A DNA stretch of 64,000 nucleotides from Rhodococcus rhodochrous (lineage in GTDB: Bacteria > Actinomycetota > Actinomycetes > Mycobacteriales > Mycobacteriaceae): assembly GCF_014854695.1 (NCBI RefSeq), contig NZ_CP027557.1:2666001-2730000 (forward strand), given 5' to 3'. Both the position numbers and the translations under genes were made by a program. The notes under the pieces were generated by a model, which did no database searches, was not told the origin of the DNA, and saw only the letters and a list, made by a program, of their open reading frames with translations. Within the stretch, counting starts at the first letter, position 1. Each line of letters starts with the position of its first letter. Shown here piece after piece: positions 53,525 to 62,122 of the stretch.

Positions 53525-54568
53525 GTGGGAGTCGAGGTTTCCGTCGAGGGGCTGACCAAGTCCTTCGGCTCGCAACGTATCTGGCAGGACGTGACGTTGA
53601 CGTTGCCGGCCGGTGAGGTCAGTGCGTTGCTCGGTCCGTCGGGTACCGGTAAGTCGGTGTTCCTCAAGTCGTTGATCGGTCTGCTGCGCCCGGAGGAGGG
53701 CTCGATCGTCATCGACGGCACCGACATCCTGCAGTGCTCGAGCAAGGAGCTCTACGAGATCCGCAAGTTGTTCGGGGTGCTGTTCCAGGACGGTGCGTTG
53801 TTCGGGTCGATGAACCTCTACGACAATGTCGCCTTCCCGTTGCGCGAGCACACCCGCAAGTCCGAGTCGGAGATCCGGCAGATCGTGATGAGCAAGCTCG
53901 AGCTCGTCGGTCTGCTCGGCGCCGAGGACAAGCTGCCCGGGGAGATCTCCGGGGGGATGCGCAAGCGCGCCGGGCTGGCGCGGGCGTTGGTGCTCGATCC
54001 GGAGATCATCCTGGTCGACGAGCCGGACTCGGGTCTCGATCCGGTGCGCACGACCTATATTTCGCAGACGTTGATCGATATCAATGCGGAGATCGATGCG
54101 ACGATCCTGATCGTGTCGCACAACATCAATCTGGCGCGCACGGTGCCGGACAATATCGGGATGTTGTTCCGTCGGCAGTTGGTGATGTTCGGTCCGCGGG
54201 AGGTGTTGTTGACTTCGGATGAGCCGGTGGTCAAGCAGTTCCTCAACGGCACGATGATCGGTCCGATCGGGATGTCGGAGGAGAAGGACGAGGCGACGAT
54301 GGCGTACGAGCAGGCGCTCGTCGAGGCGGGTCATCATGCCGGTGGTGTCGATGATGTCGAGGGGATCGTGCCGCAGATGCAGGCCACGCCGGGGATGCCG
54401 GAGCGGCAGGCGGTGGCGCGTCGGCAGGAGCGGGTGCGCTCGATCCTGCACACTCTGCCCCCGGCCGCCCAGCACGCCATCCTCGACGACTTGGACTCTC
54501 AGCCCCGAATCGCGGCGTTCACGGGGTCCGACGCGCCCACCGAACTGATCCCGGTGGTGCTGCGCTAG
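53525..54568 (+). CDS. mceG: MceG/Mkl ABC ATPase of the Mce transporter
   Basis: A 347-residue ATPase with Walker A GPSGTGKS, a signature ISGGMRKRAGLARALVLDPE, Walker B ILVDEPDSGLDP and the H-loop ILIVSHNINLARTV. The C-terminal 100 residues are the MceG-type extension (VVKQFLNGTMIGPIGMSEEK). It energises YrbE-Mce import. A perfect AGGAGG precedes the GTG at 53525. In many mycobacteria a single MceG gene sits apart from mce operons; here it terminates this one. Codon choice in the middle part (TTG, GAT, CGT, GGT) is visibly different from the C-ending mce genes. Its TAG stop overlaps the opposite LuxR stop. Confidence 0.93.
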   Translation: MGVEVSVEGLTKSFGSQRIWQDVTLTLPAGEVSALLGPSGTGKSVFLKSLIGLLRPEEGSIVIDGTDILQCSSKELYEIRKLFGVLFQDGALFGSMNLYDNVAFPLREHTRKSESEIRQIVMSKLELVGLLGAEDKLPGEISGGMRKRAGLARALVLDPEIILVDEPDSGLDPVRTTYISQTLIDINAEIDATILIVSHNINLARTVPDNIGMLFRRQLVMFGPREVLLTSDEPVVKQFLNGTMIGPIGMSEEKDEATMAYEQALVEAGHHAGGVDDVEGIVPQMQATPGMPERQAVARRQERVRSILHTLPPAAQHAILDDLDSQPRIAAFTGSDAPTELIPVVLR

Positions 54569-55629
54569 ATAGGGGACGACAGCGACGGCCGGGGCACCTG
54601 CCGGCCGGCCAACCGAGCGACGAGTTCCGCGCGACTACCCGATCCCGTCTTCGCATAGACGGATTTGAGGTGGTCGTGCACCGTGTTCGGCGTGATGCCC
54701 CGGTGCCGAGCGATCTCGGCCGTCGACAGTCCGCTCAGCACGTCGGTGCACACCTCGCACTCGCGGGCGGTCAGCGCGTACGCGGCGAACAGCATGTCTG
54801 TGAGCTCGCTGCCGGCCGCGGGTTCGATCGTGACCGCGGTGCGGGATTCGTCGCCGTCGGTGCTCAACGGCGCCGCACGGACGACGATCCAGCCTCCACC
54901 GTCGTTGCGGATACGCGCCCGGAACACTCCGGTCGAACTCGCCCGAGCCCCGAACGTTGCCGCCCGCAACAGCAGTGCCAATCGCAGGGGACCGGCGAGC
55001 CATTCCTCCCATGCCCGCGCCGCGACCGTCGATGCGACCGGCTGACCCGCTGGATCCGTCACGATCACCGCCGGTCCCGGATCGGCTCCGGGGCGCGCGT
55101 GCAGGGTGTGGACGGCGGCCGCCCGGGTCGCGACGGCCACCGCCGGCGCGACCATCGTCAGGAACTCCAGCTCCCGCTCCGTGAAGTCCGGTCCCGAACG
55201 GACGAAACCCGCTGCTCCCCAACAGAACCCGTCCACTGTGAAGACGACCCGCACCTCACGGTCGAGTCCGAGTGGGCACCATACCGCAGCGTGCCGAAGG
55301 CTGTGGGCGACTTCGGTCGACGGTAGATCCGAGGCCCGCACCACCGTTCGTCCACTGCGGGCGATGTCTGCGAAGGTCGCGGGATCGTGTCCACCGCATT
55401 CCGATTCGGCGAGTAATGGCTCGTATTCGGAGGGAATGCGGTTGCGCCCACTGGTCATCGAACCGAATGCCGGGGTCAGGGGATCGAACAGTGCCCAGCA
55501 CGTCAGGTCGCTGCGTACAGTGCGATCGACCAGTTCGATGGCACGCTGGTGCAGTGCGGTGACGCCGGCACCGGTGCCCGCGAACGCCAGGATCTCGCGG
55601 CGTAGCCGCTCCGCCCGCACTTCGAGCAT
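54565..55629 (-). CDS. LuxR-type regulator with GAF-like sensor
   Basis: A 354-residue protein. An N-terminal GAF-like sensing region (residues about 15-180; DLTCWALFDPLTPAFG, FTVDGFCWGAAGFVRSGPDF) precedes a C-terminal LuxR helix-turn-helix (LTARECEVCTDVLSGLSTAE then GITPNTVHDHLKSVYAKTG). It is convergent with mceG, the two stops sharing CTAG. It diverges from a cupin gene with an 88-base gap, its most likely target. No acyl-homoserine-lactone domain is present. Confidence 0.85.
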   Translation of the reverse strand: MLEVRAERLRREILAFAGTGAGVTALHQRAIELVDRTVRSDLTCWALFDPLTPAFGSMTSGRNRIPSEYEPLLAESECGGHDPATFADIARSGRTVVRASDLPSTEVAHSLRHAAVWCPLGLDREVRVVFTVDGFCWGAAGFVRSGPDFTERELEFLTMVAPAVAVATRAAAVHTLHARPGADPGPAVIVTDPAGQPVASTVAARAWEEWLAGPLRLALLLRAATFGARASSTGVFRARIRNDGGGWIVVRAAPLSTDGDESRTAVTIEPAAGSELTDMLFAAYALTARECEVCTDVLSGLSTAEIARHRGITPNTVHDHLKSVYAKTGSGSRAELVARLAGRQVPRPSLSSPI

Positions 55630-55717
55630 GAACCCAGTATGCGCCGGATCCGGAAGACGGGAGCATCCCCGATTCAGGGGATGGTCCGGCTGCTTCCGGA
55701 TCCATAGCGTCGCAGTT

Positions 55718-56176
55718 GTGTCCACGATTCATCTCCAACGTGCCGGTACGGGCAGGCGATTGTCGGTGCCGGATGCCGTCGTCACCGTGCTGTCGTCCGG
55801 TGAACACACCGGCGACGCCTACGAGCTCATGCTGGTCGAGGCGCCCTGCGGCAGCCCACCGCCGCTGCACACCGAGCCCTGGCCCAAGACCTACCACCTG
55901 CTGCGCGGCCGGATCCTCGTCCTCCTCGGCGGTGAGGGCTGCGAACTCGCCACCGGTGACACGCTCACCATCGCGGCGGGAACGACGAACAGCTTCTCGG
56001 TCCTCACCGACGACGCGGTTTTTCTCCTCGTCTGCCACGGCACCGGGATGAGCGGTTTCTTCACCGACCTCGACGCGCTGGGGGAGGAACACCTGCCCGA
56101 GGACGCGCTGACGAGCAGGTTAAGGCAGATCGCTACGCGCTATGGCATCCGATTCGCCGAGGAGGTCTCGCCATGA
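55718..56176 (+). CDS. Cupin-domain protein
   Basis: A 152-residue single-domain cupin with metal-ligand segments GSPPPLHTEPWPKTYHLLRG and TTNSFSVLTDDAVFLLVCHG. The GTG at 55718 is taken as start; it has no strong ribosome-binding site. The sequence contains no signal peptide. It overlaps the DUF1304 gene by four bases and diverges from the LuxR regulator. The pair may be a small stress or sensing unit; the biochemical role is unknown. Confidence 0.78.
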   Translation: MSTIHLQRAGTGRRLSVPDAVVTVLSSGEHTGDAYELMLVEAPCGSPPPLHTEPWPKTYHLLRGRILVLLGGEGCELATGDTLTIAAGTTNSFSVLTDDAVFLLVCHGTGMSGFFTDLDALGEEHLPEDALTSRLRQIATRYGIRFAEEVSP

Positions 56177-56577
56177 TCGTCGTTGCGCAACTCGCGGCCT
56201 TGGTCGCTGCCGCGGTGCATCTGCTGGTCTTCGTGTGGGAGACGATCCTGTTCCGCCGTCCGAGCATCCACCGAGACGTGTTCCGCATCCCGACCGAGGA
56301 CGTCCAGCCGGTGCGGATGTGGGCGTTCAACGTCGGCTTCTACAACCTCTTCCTCGGATCCGGAGCGCTCGCCGGCGTGATCCTGTGGTGGACCGGCCAC
56401 GAGACGCCGGGCCGCACCCTCGTCGTCTACACGTGCTCGTTCATGTTCCTGGCCGGCATCGCACTGTTCGCCTCGGATCGGATGGCCATGAGCCGTCCAC
56501 GCGGGGCCGGGGTCGTGGGGTCGCTGTGCCAGAGCGTGCCGTCGCTGGTCGCGCTCGTGACGCTGGCACTGGCGTAG
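56173..56577 (+). CDS. DUF1304 membrane protein
   Basis: A 134-residue integral membrane protein with four hydrophobic segments. The DUF1304 pattern is clear: QLAALVAAAVHLLVFVWETI, FRIPTEDVQPVRMWAFNVGF, YNLFLGSGALAGVILWW and a small C-terminal helix. Members are of unknown function. Its ATG overlaps the cupin stop (ATGA), so it is translationally coupled. Confidence 0.85.
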   Translation: MIVVAQLAALVAAAVHLLVFVWETILFRRPSIHRDVFRIPTEDVQPVRMWAFNVGFYNLFLGSGALAGVILWWTGHETPGRTLVVYTCSFMFLAGIALFASDRMAMSRPRGAGVVGSLCQSVPSLVALVTLALA

Positions 56578-56619
56578 AGGCGTCGCGGCCGACGATTCGG
56601 TGTTGTCGCAACTACCCGT

Positions 56620-57591
56620 TCAGGCTTCCTCGTCCGAGGTGTGCACGGCGGGAATCGAACCGAATCGCCCGGCCTGGAAGTCCTCCATCGCCTCGATGAT
56701 CTCGGCGCGGGTGTTCATGACGAACGGACCGGCCATGACGACGCGTTCACGAATCGGCTTGCCTCCGAGCACGAACACCTCGAGGGCGTCGGTGCGCGAA
56801 TCCTGCGTCGCGGCAGCAGAGATGGTCAGGCTCTCACCCCTGCCGAAGACGGCGGTCTGTCCGGTCCGGATCGGACGGTGTTCCGGTCCGGCCGCGCCAT
56901 CACCGGCGAGCACGTATGCCAGGGCGTTGAACTCAGGGTTCCACGGCAGGGTGACGCTCGCTCCCGGTGCCACGGTCGCGTGCAGCAGGGTGATCGGCGT
57001 GTACGTCGAACCGGGGCCGCGGCGCCCGTCGAGTTCTCCGGCGATCATGCGGATGAGCGCGCCACCGTCGGCCGAGGACAGCAGGGCGACCTCGCCGCCG
57101 CCGATGTCCTGGTACCGCGGGGCGACGAACTTCTCGGCCTTGGGCAGGTTCACCCACAGTTGCACGCCGTGGAACAGTCCACCGCTGACCACGAGATGTT
57201 CCGGTGGTGCTTCGATGTGCAGGATGCCACTGCCGGCGGTCATCCACTGGGTATCGCCGCCACCGATGGTGCCGCCGCCTCCGTGGGAGTCGCGGTGCTG
57301 CATGATGCCGTCGATCATGTAGGTGACGGTCTCGAAGCCGCGGTGCGGATGCCAGGGTGTGCCTTTCGGTTCGCCGGGCGCGTAGTTCACCTCGCCCATC
57401 TGATCCATGTGGATGAACGGATCGAGGTACTTCGTCTCGATGCCCGCGAACGCACGGCGAACCGGGAAGCCTTCGCCTTCGAAGCCGCGCGGTGCGGTGG
57501 TCACGGACAGGACGGGACGCGAGAGCGCGTCGGGTGCGGGCTCTTCCACGCGGGGAAGAGTGAGAACGTTGTCGACAGTTACGGCAGGCAC
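56620..57591 (-). CDS. Pirin-family bicupin protein
   Basis: A 323-residue protein with two cupin domains. The N-terminal pirin motif has the metal ligands in GTPWHPHRGFETVTYMIDG and QHRDSHGGGGTIGGGDTQWM, and GSGILHIEAPPEHL follows. Bacterial pirins have quercetinase or redox-sensing roles. The GTG at 57591 is preceded by GAGGGG. The promoter region carries a perfect palindrome at 57611-57630. It is transcribed away from the MerR gene, which may regulate it. Confidence 0.9.
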   Translation of the reverse strand: MPAVTVDNVLTLPRVEEPAPDALSRPVLSVTTAPRGFEGEGFPVRRAFAGIETKYLDPFIHMDQMGEVNYAPGEPKGTPWHPHRGFETVTYMIDGIMQHRDSHGGGGTIGGGDTQWMTAGSGILHIEAPPEHLVVSGGLFHGVQLWVNLPKAEKFVAPRYQDIGGGEVALLSSADGGALIRMIAGELDGRRGPGSTYTPITLLHATVAPGASVTLPWNPEFNALAYVLAGDGAAGPEHRPIRTGQTAVFGRGESLTISAAATQDSRTDALEVFVLGGKPIRERVVMAGPFVMNTRAEIIEAMEDFQAGRFGSIPAVHTSDEEA

Positions 57592-57610
57592 GGTAACCCC
57601 TCTCAGGCAT

Positions 57611-57630
57611 GTAGTTGATTTGTCAACTAC
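57611..57630. promoter_or_regulatory. Palindromic operator before the pirin gene
   Basis: GTAGTTGA (57611-57618) and TCAACTAC (57623-57630) form perfect 8-bp arms around TTTG, located 20 bases upstream of the pirin start. The AT-rich arms stand out from the surroundings. The form suits a MarR- or TetR-type repressor; no such gene is adjacent. Confidence 0.55.
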
Positions 57631-57694
57631 CTTACTGCACTCAACCTCCGTCCTCCTCGGGTTGTTCCCAGCCGAGGCGCGCCGCATCCACGAC

Positions 57695-57725
57695 TTGACC
57701 CTGACGTAGCGTCAGGGTCGATGCT
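57695..57725 (+). promoter_or_regulatory. MerR-type promoter with 19-bp spacer and inverted repeat
   Basis: A -35 TTGACC (57695-57700) and a -10 GATGCT (57720-57725) are 19 bases apart, longer than standard and diagnostic of MerR regulation. The spacer contains the perfect 10-bp inverted repeat GACCCTGACG/CGTCAGGGTC (57697-57706 and 57710-57719). The predicted transcript start coincides with the MerR ATG at 57732, so the message is probably leaderless. Confidence 0.7.
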
Positions 57726-57731
57726 GAAGCC

Positions 57732-58571
57732 ATGAGGATCAGCGACTTGGCCCAGGCCGCAGGAACCACCGTTCGCGCCGTCCGGCACTACCACCGGCTC
57801 GGGCTCATGCCCGAACCCCTACGGACACCCAACGGATACCGCGACTACGAACTCGCCGACCTGGTGCGCCTGCTGCGCATCCGATGGTTGGCCCAGTCGG
57901 GTGTTCCACTGGGTTCGGTGGCGACCGTCCTCGGCGGCCACTTCACCGACGGCGCCGACCGCGATGCCGAGTCCGACCTCACCGCAGACCTCGAATCGCT
58001 GCTCGAGGCGGCGGATGCCCAGATCCGGACCCTGCAGGTCAAGCGTGATGCTCTCGCCGCGATCCTCGAACGCCACCGCGCCGGCGACCGGCTCTCGCCC
58101 TTGCCGTCACCGATCGTCGACGCGTTCGACGAACTCATCGACGGCGAGGACGACCCGCACACCCGGTCGCTGTTCGTCCGCGAACGCGACAGCTGGGAGA
58201 TGCTCGCACTCACCGGGCAGGCATCGCCGGAGTATCTCGACGCCATGCGAACCCTGCTCGACGACCCCGAACAACGGCACGCGATGGTCGCCGTCTACCG
58301 ACGCTTCGGAGCGCTCGCCGGACAGGATCCCACCGCGACAGCCGACGAGATCACCGCCGTCATCGACGGCATGACCGCGCTGCTCGACGACATCCCGATC
58401 ATGGCGGAGGTGCTCGGCTCGTGGGCGGCCGAGGCGGCAACTGCCCTCGAATCGAACACCGAGGTGCTCGCCGAGTTCCTTCCGGACCCGGCCCAGCAGG
58501 CCGTCGCGATCGGGTTCGTCCGGCGCGTCGCCGCACAGTCGGGACGGCAGCAGGACGGAACGCGGGCATGA
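57732..58571 (+). CDS. MerR-family transcriptional regulator
   Basis: A 279-residue MerR regulator. The N-terminal winged helix is RISDLAQAAGTTVRAVRHYH followed by RLGLMPEPLRTPNGYRDYEL, and a coiled-coil and long helical effector region (residues 80-279) follow. The effector domain resembles the TipAS-like/multidrug-binding type in position only. It is preceded by its own 19-bp-spacer promoter and inverted repeat, so autoregulation is likely. Its stop overlaps the start of the next membrane-protein gene by four bases. Confidence 0.9.
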   Translation: MRISDLAQAAGTTVRAVRHYHRLGLMPEPLRTPNGYRDYELADLVRLLRIRWLAQSGVPLGSVATVLGGHFTDGADRDAESDLTADLESLLEAADAQIRTLQVKRDALAAILERHRAGDRLSPLPSPIVDAFDELIDGEDDPHTRSLFVRERDSWEMLALTGQASPEYLDAMRTLLDDPEQRHAMVAVYRRFGALAGQDPTATADEITAVIDGMTALLDDIPIMAEVLGSWAAEAATALESNTEVLAEFLPDPAQQAVAIGFVRRVAAQSGRQQDGTRA

Positions 58572-59404
58572 CCGGGCGCACCGTCCGGCTCGCCCACCGA
58601 GCCGCCCTCGTCCTCACCGTGGCGGTGGCTTGTACGAACGCCGTCCTCGCTGCGCTGGGCGTCTTCACACCGGCGACAGCACTGAAGGTCTGGCTCGGCT
58701 TCGAGTTACCTCTCGGGATCCTGGTGCTGATCGTCGGCGCACTGCGCGTCCGAGTTCTACGCCGATCCGGAATACCGTGGGCGGGGGTGCTCGACGAGCT
58801 CGTCGGCCGCGTGCCCGCGACCCTGATGCGCGCGGAGTTGAGAAGCTACCGCGCACTGTGGTTCCTGATACGAGGACGTCGCGTCGGCGCCGGCCCCGGG
58901 GTGACGACGATCGGCTACACCCGCGGCACGATGAGCGTGCCGATCGCGTGGCTTGTGGCGTCGGTCATCGAGATCGCGGTGGTCCACATACTCGTACCCT
59001 GGGAATGGCTGCGCTGGACCTTGTTGATCGTGTCGGTGTACTCGCTTCTTCCTCTCGTGGGGTGGCTCGCGGATCGTGTCGTCAACCCGCATCTTCTGAC
59101 GCGGGACGGCCTGGTCCTGCGCTCCGGGCATCAGGTCGTGGCCCATATCGATGCCGACAACCTGCAGCGATGCATCCCGCGCCATCGCTTCCAGCCGACG
59201 GAGACGGGCGTGGACGGCGAGGTGCTGTTCCTGCCCGGTCCCGACGGCACCAATCTCGACCTCGTCCTCGCGGAACCCGTCGAGGCCCTGCTGCCGGCAT
59301 TCTTCGAACATCGCCGCCGTCCGGCGCTCGTGAGCCGGTTCGCGATCCACATCGACGATGCCGCAGCGGCGCGCCGAGTGCTCGACGCCGCGCTCCTCGC
59401 CTGA
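58568..59404 (+). CDS. Membrane protein of unknown function, MerR operon
   Basis: A 278-residue protein with four predicted transmembrane segments: LAHRAALVLTVAVACTNAVL, FELPLGILVLIVGALRVRVL, VPIAWLVASVIEIAVVHILV and LRWTLLIVSVYSLLPLVGWL. A soluble C-terminal part of about 110 residues (NPHLLTRDGLVLRSGHQVVA) follows. I do not recognise a family name. It is coupled to the MerR gene by a four-base overlap and presumably responds to the same signal; a resistance or envelope role is conceivable. Confidence 0.75.
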   Translation: MTGRTVRLAHRAALVLTVAVACTNAVLAALGVFTPATALKVWLGFELPLGILVLIVGALRVRVLRRSGIPWAGVLDELVGRVPATLMRAELRSYRALWFLIRGRRVGAGPGVTTIGYTRGTMSVPIAWLVASVIEIAVVHILVPWEWLRWTLLIVSVYSLLPLVGWLADRVVNPHLLTRDGLVLRSGHQVVAHIDADNLQRCIPRHRFQPTETGVDGEVLFLPGPDGTNLDLVLAEPVEALLPAFFEHRRRPALVSRFAIHIDDAAAARRVLDAALLA

Positions 59405-59496
59405 CGCGGCGAGGGGGAAATCGACGACTTCGTCCACCGAATCCGTTCCACAGGCGGTGACCTGCGTTTATCGTGGATGCGACGAACGGAGCCTCC

Positions 59497-60756
59497 GTGT
59501 CCCGCAATTCATCCCGAGCCCTCCGCGCTCGCCTCGTCGCCGCGATCGCGTTCCTGTGCGCGAGCATCACGGTCACCGTGCCCCCGGCCGCCGGCGCCGA
59601 ACCGGCCTTGTGCGCGTGGCGGTTCATGTCGAACGAGACGGTGCTCAACGTGGCGTTCCCCGACGTCAACGCCACCTACTGGGTGCTGCCCTATGCGCTG
59701 GGCCCGGGCGACTCGATCGAGGTGTCCGGCACCTATCCGGCCGCACGATACTTCTCGCTCAACACCTACGGCACGAACTTCGACACCGTCGACACGCTGC
59801 GTGACGACATGATCGTGCCGGATTCGGGCAGCGGGAACCCCTTCGCGGATGCGGCGGCGCGGAATCTTCCTCCGTCACAGCAGAAGTGGCGTGCCACCGT
59901 GGTACCCGGTCCGGCGGACCACGCGCGCAACGAGATCCGCGGGGTTCGAGAGGGGCAGAGCACCCCGGTGGGCTTCCTGATCATCCGCGTGTACGTGCCC
60001 GACGACGCCACATCTGTCAGCGGCGGCGTGCCGTTGCCCGAGGTGACCATGCGCCTCGGTGGGGCGACGATGCTCAGGCAGCCGTGCGAGCAACCGTTCG
60101 ACCCGAACTCCTACACCGGACCCGTCGCACAGTTCGCGCAGGCAGGTTTCGACCAGGTCATCGCCGGTGCGGCGAGCGGTGCGTTCCCCGGTGGCACACC
60201 CGAGACGGTGTTCGTGAACCCGGCGAGTTCGTCGGGCCTGTTCCCCAACGGCGACAACAAGTATCTCGGAACGGCGCTGACCTACCAGCCGGGGCGGATC
60301 GTCGTGGTGCGGGCCAAGGCGCCACTGTTCCCCGACACCCGTGCGGGAGTGCCGGTCACGGTTCCCGATCAGCAGGTGCGGTACTGGTCGATGTGTCAGA
60401 ACGATCTGGTCTCGCCGTATCCGGTGGTGGCGTGTGCCGGCGACTTCGAGACCGCGCTCGACGCGTCGGGCTACTACACGTACGTGATTGCTGCACCCAC
60501 CGACCTTCCCTCGGTCGCCGACCCGACCGTGACCGTGCTGCCGTGGGGCGATACCACGGTGCCGAAGAAGGTGCTGTTCCTGCGCTACATGCTGCCGTCG
60601 TCGGCCTTCTACCCGCAGTCGATCCAGGCGTCGCAGGCGACCGGCACCGATCCTGCGACGGTGATGGGTCCGTACTATCCCGAGGCCGTGTACTGCTCCG
60701 CGACGACCTTCGTCGCCGGAGGCTACGCGGCATGCCGGGACGAAGCCGCGGGCTGA
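59497..60756 (+). CDS. Secreted protein of unknown function
   Basis: A 419-residue protein with a signal peptide (basic start, then LVAAIAFLCASITVTVPPAA and an AGA-type cleavage site near residue 34). The mature part is beta-rich with aromatic and glycine residues and six cysteines. Two paired regions resemble a DUF1254/1214-like fold in general outline only (NATYWVLPYALGPGDSIEVS, YFSLNTYGTNF). The GTG at 59497 has GGAGCC upstream and is preferred over a GTG eight codons earlier. It stands alone after the MerR operon. Confidence 0.75.
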   Translation: MSRNSSRALRARLVAAIAFLCASITVTVPPAAGAEPALCAWRFMSNETVLNVAFPDVNATYWVLPYALGPGDSIEVSGTYPAARYFSLNTYGTNFDTVDTLRDDMIVPDSGSGNPFADAAARNLPPSQQKWRATVVPGPADHARNEIRGVREGQSTPVGFLIIRVYVPDDATSVSGGVPLPEVTMRLGGATMLRQPCEQPFDPNSYTGPVAQFAQAGFDQVIAGAASGAFPGGTPETVFVNPASSSGLFPNGDNKYLGTALTYQPGRIVVVRAKAPLFPDTRAGVPVTVPDQQVRYWSMCQNDLVSPYPVVACAGDFETALDASGYYTYVIAAPTDLPSVADPTVTVLPWGDTTVPKKVLFLRYMLPSSAFYPQSIQASQATGTDPATVMGPYYPEAVYCSATTFVAGGYAACRDEAAG

Positions 60757-60822
60757 CTCTCCGGGACGCGATGGTGCGGTGATCGCACACTGCGCACGAG
60801 AATTTTCTGATAGACGAGTGCA

Positions 60823-62122
60823 ATGAACGATGACGCCCGACGCGGGACTCCGCCGAAGGATGCGCGTGCCGTCGAGGTGCAGGAACTCGTCGTGGTGGTC
60901 GGTGAGCGGCTGCAACGGCGGTCCGACGAGATCGTTGCGAGCATGGACGCGGCGATCGAGTCGGTCGTCGAGGATCTCGGCGAGTCCGAACTGACGGACA
61001 TGCTGCGGGCGAGTGTGGAGGGCAATGTCGCCACGATCCTGCACATGATCAGCCACGACATCCCGCTCGATCGCATTCAGCCGATCACCGCGGCCACGGA
61101 GTATGCGGTGAGGCTCGCGCGGCACGGCGTTCCTGCGGCGGGCGTACCACATCGGCTCCGACGACCTGTTCAACCAGGTGTTCGCCGAGATCCAGCAGCT
61201 CGATTGTGCACCCGACCTGAAACTCGAGCTGCTCCATCATTTCGCCGGGTGGATGCACAAGTACGTGGACTGGATGACGCGCGTCGTGCTCGACGCGCAC
61301 GAAGAGGAGCAGCGGGTGCTGGTCCAGCAGTCCGAGAACGTGACGTCGGCGCTGGTGGAGCAGGTGTTAAGCGGCGGTGCGTTCGATACCGAGGAGTTCG
61401 CGACGAAGACGGGTTACCGGCTCGACGGAACCCACCTCGGTGCGATCGTGTGGATCGAAGGCCCGGCCCAGGGTGCAGACCAGACACCCGCGCTCGCGGT
61501 GGTGGCGGAGACTCTCACCGTCGCGGCCGGTGGGGGAGGCTCACCCCTGTTCGTGCCGGTGGATCGGCGCACGGCCTGGTTGTGGACGACGGCCGGTGGC
61601 ACGGTCGTCGACGTGTCACGCCTTCGGACGGCTGTGCAGGCCGTCCCCGGGTTGCGCGTGGCGTTCGGGAAGCCGGGGGTCGGGGTCGCGGGATTCCGGC
61701 GGAGTCACGAGCAGGCCGAGGTGGTGCGGATCGTCGCGAGCACCGCGACCGTTCGGCACAGCCGAGCGGTGTACTACGGCGAGGACGGCATGTCCGCGAC
61801 GGCGGTGCTGGCGCGCGATCTCGCGACGACCAGGCGTTTCGTCGCCGATACGCTGGGGCGGCTCGCGATCGACAGCCCGGCCGCGGAGCGGTTGCGGGAC
61901 ACGACGCGGGTGTTCCTGCGGACCGGCGGAAGCTATGTGCAGACGTCCGAGGAACTCGTCCTCCACCGGAACACCGTGAAGTACCGGCTGCAGAAGGCGG
62001 AGGACGAACGGGGGCGGCCGATCTCCGACAACCGGCTGGATCTCGAGTTGGCTCTGCACGTCTGTCATGTGCTCGGACGACCCGTGCTGATTCCCAAGGA
62101 GAAGCGTTCGTCCGGCCGCTGA
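60823..62122 (+). pseudogene. PucR/CdaR-type regulator, frameshifted
   Basis: The first frame starts at 60823 and encodes the N-terminal half of a PucR regulator (up to VRLARHGVPAAG near 61140). The protein then continues in a different frame (FLRRAYHIGSDDLFNQVFAE) to the stop at 62122, ending with the PucR helix-turn-helix (LVLHRNTVKYRLQKAEDERG). Aligned with the intact homologue at the window's left end, about two residues and one phase step are missing around 61128-61136, as a 10-base deletion would leave. The C-terminal half alone could start at 61178 and might still bind DNA, but the complete protein cannot be made without frameshifting. It precedes the acyl-CoA synthetase gene. Confidence 0.8.

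Noticed and set aside
42594-54568. Assigning the operon as mce4 (cholesterol uptake)
   Set aside because: No sterol catabolism genes (kstD, hsaC, kshA and the like) flank it; the substrate is left open.
57569-57578. TTGTCGACAG, identical to the gntR operator 10-mer, near the pirin start
   Set aside because: It lies inside codons 5-8 of the pirin gene and is a common chance string in this GC-rich genome; there is no second copy or promoter next to it.
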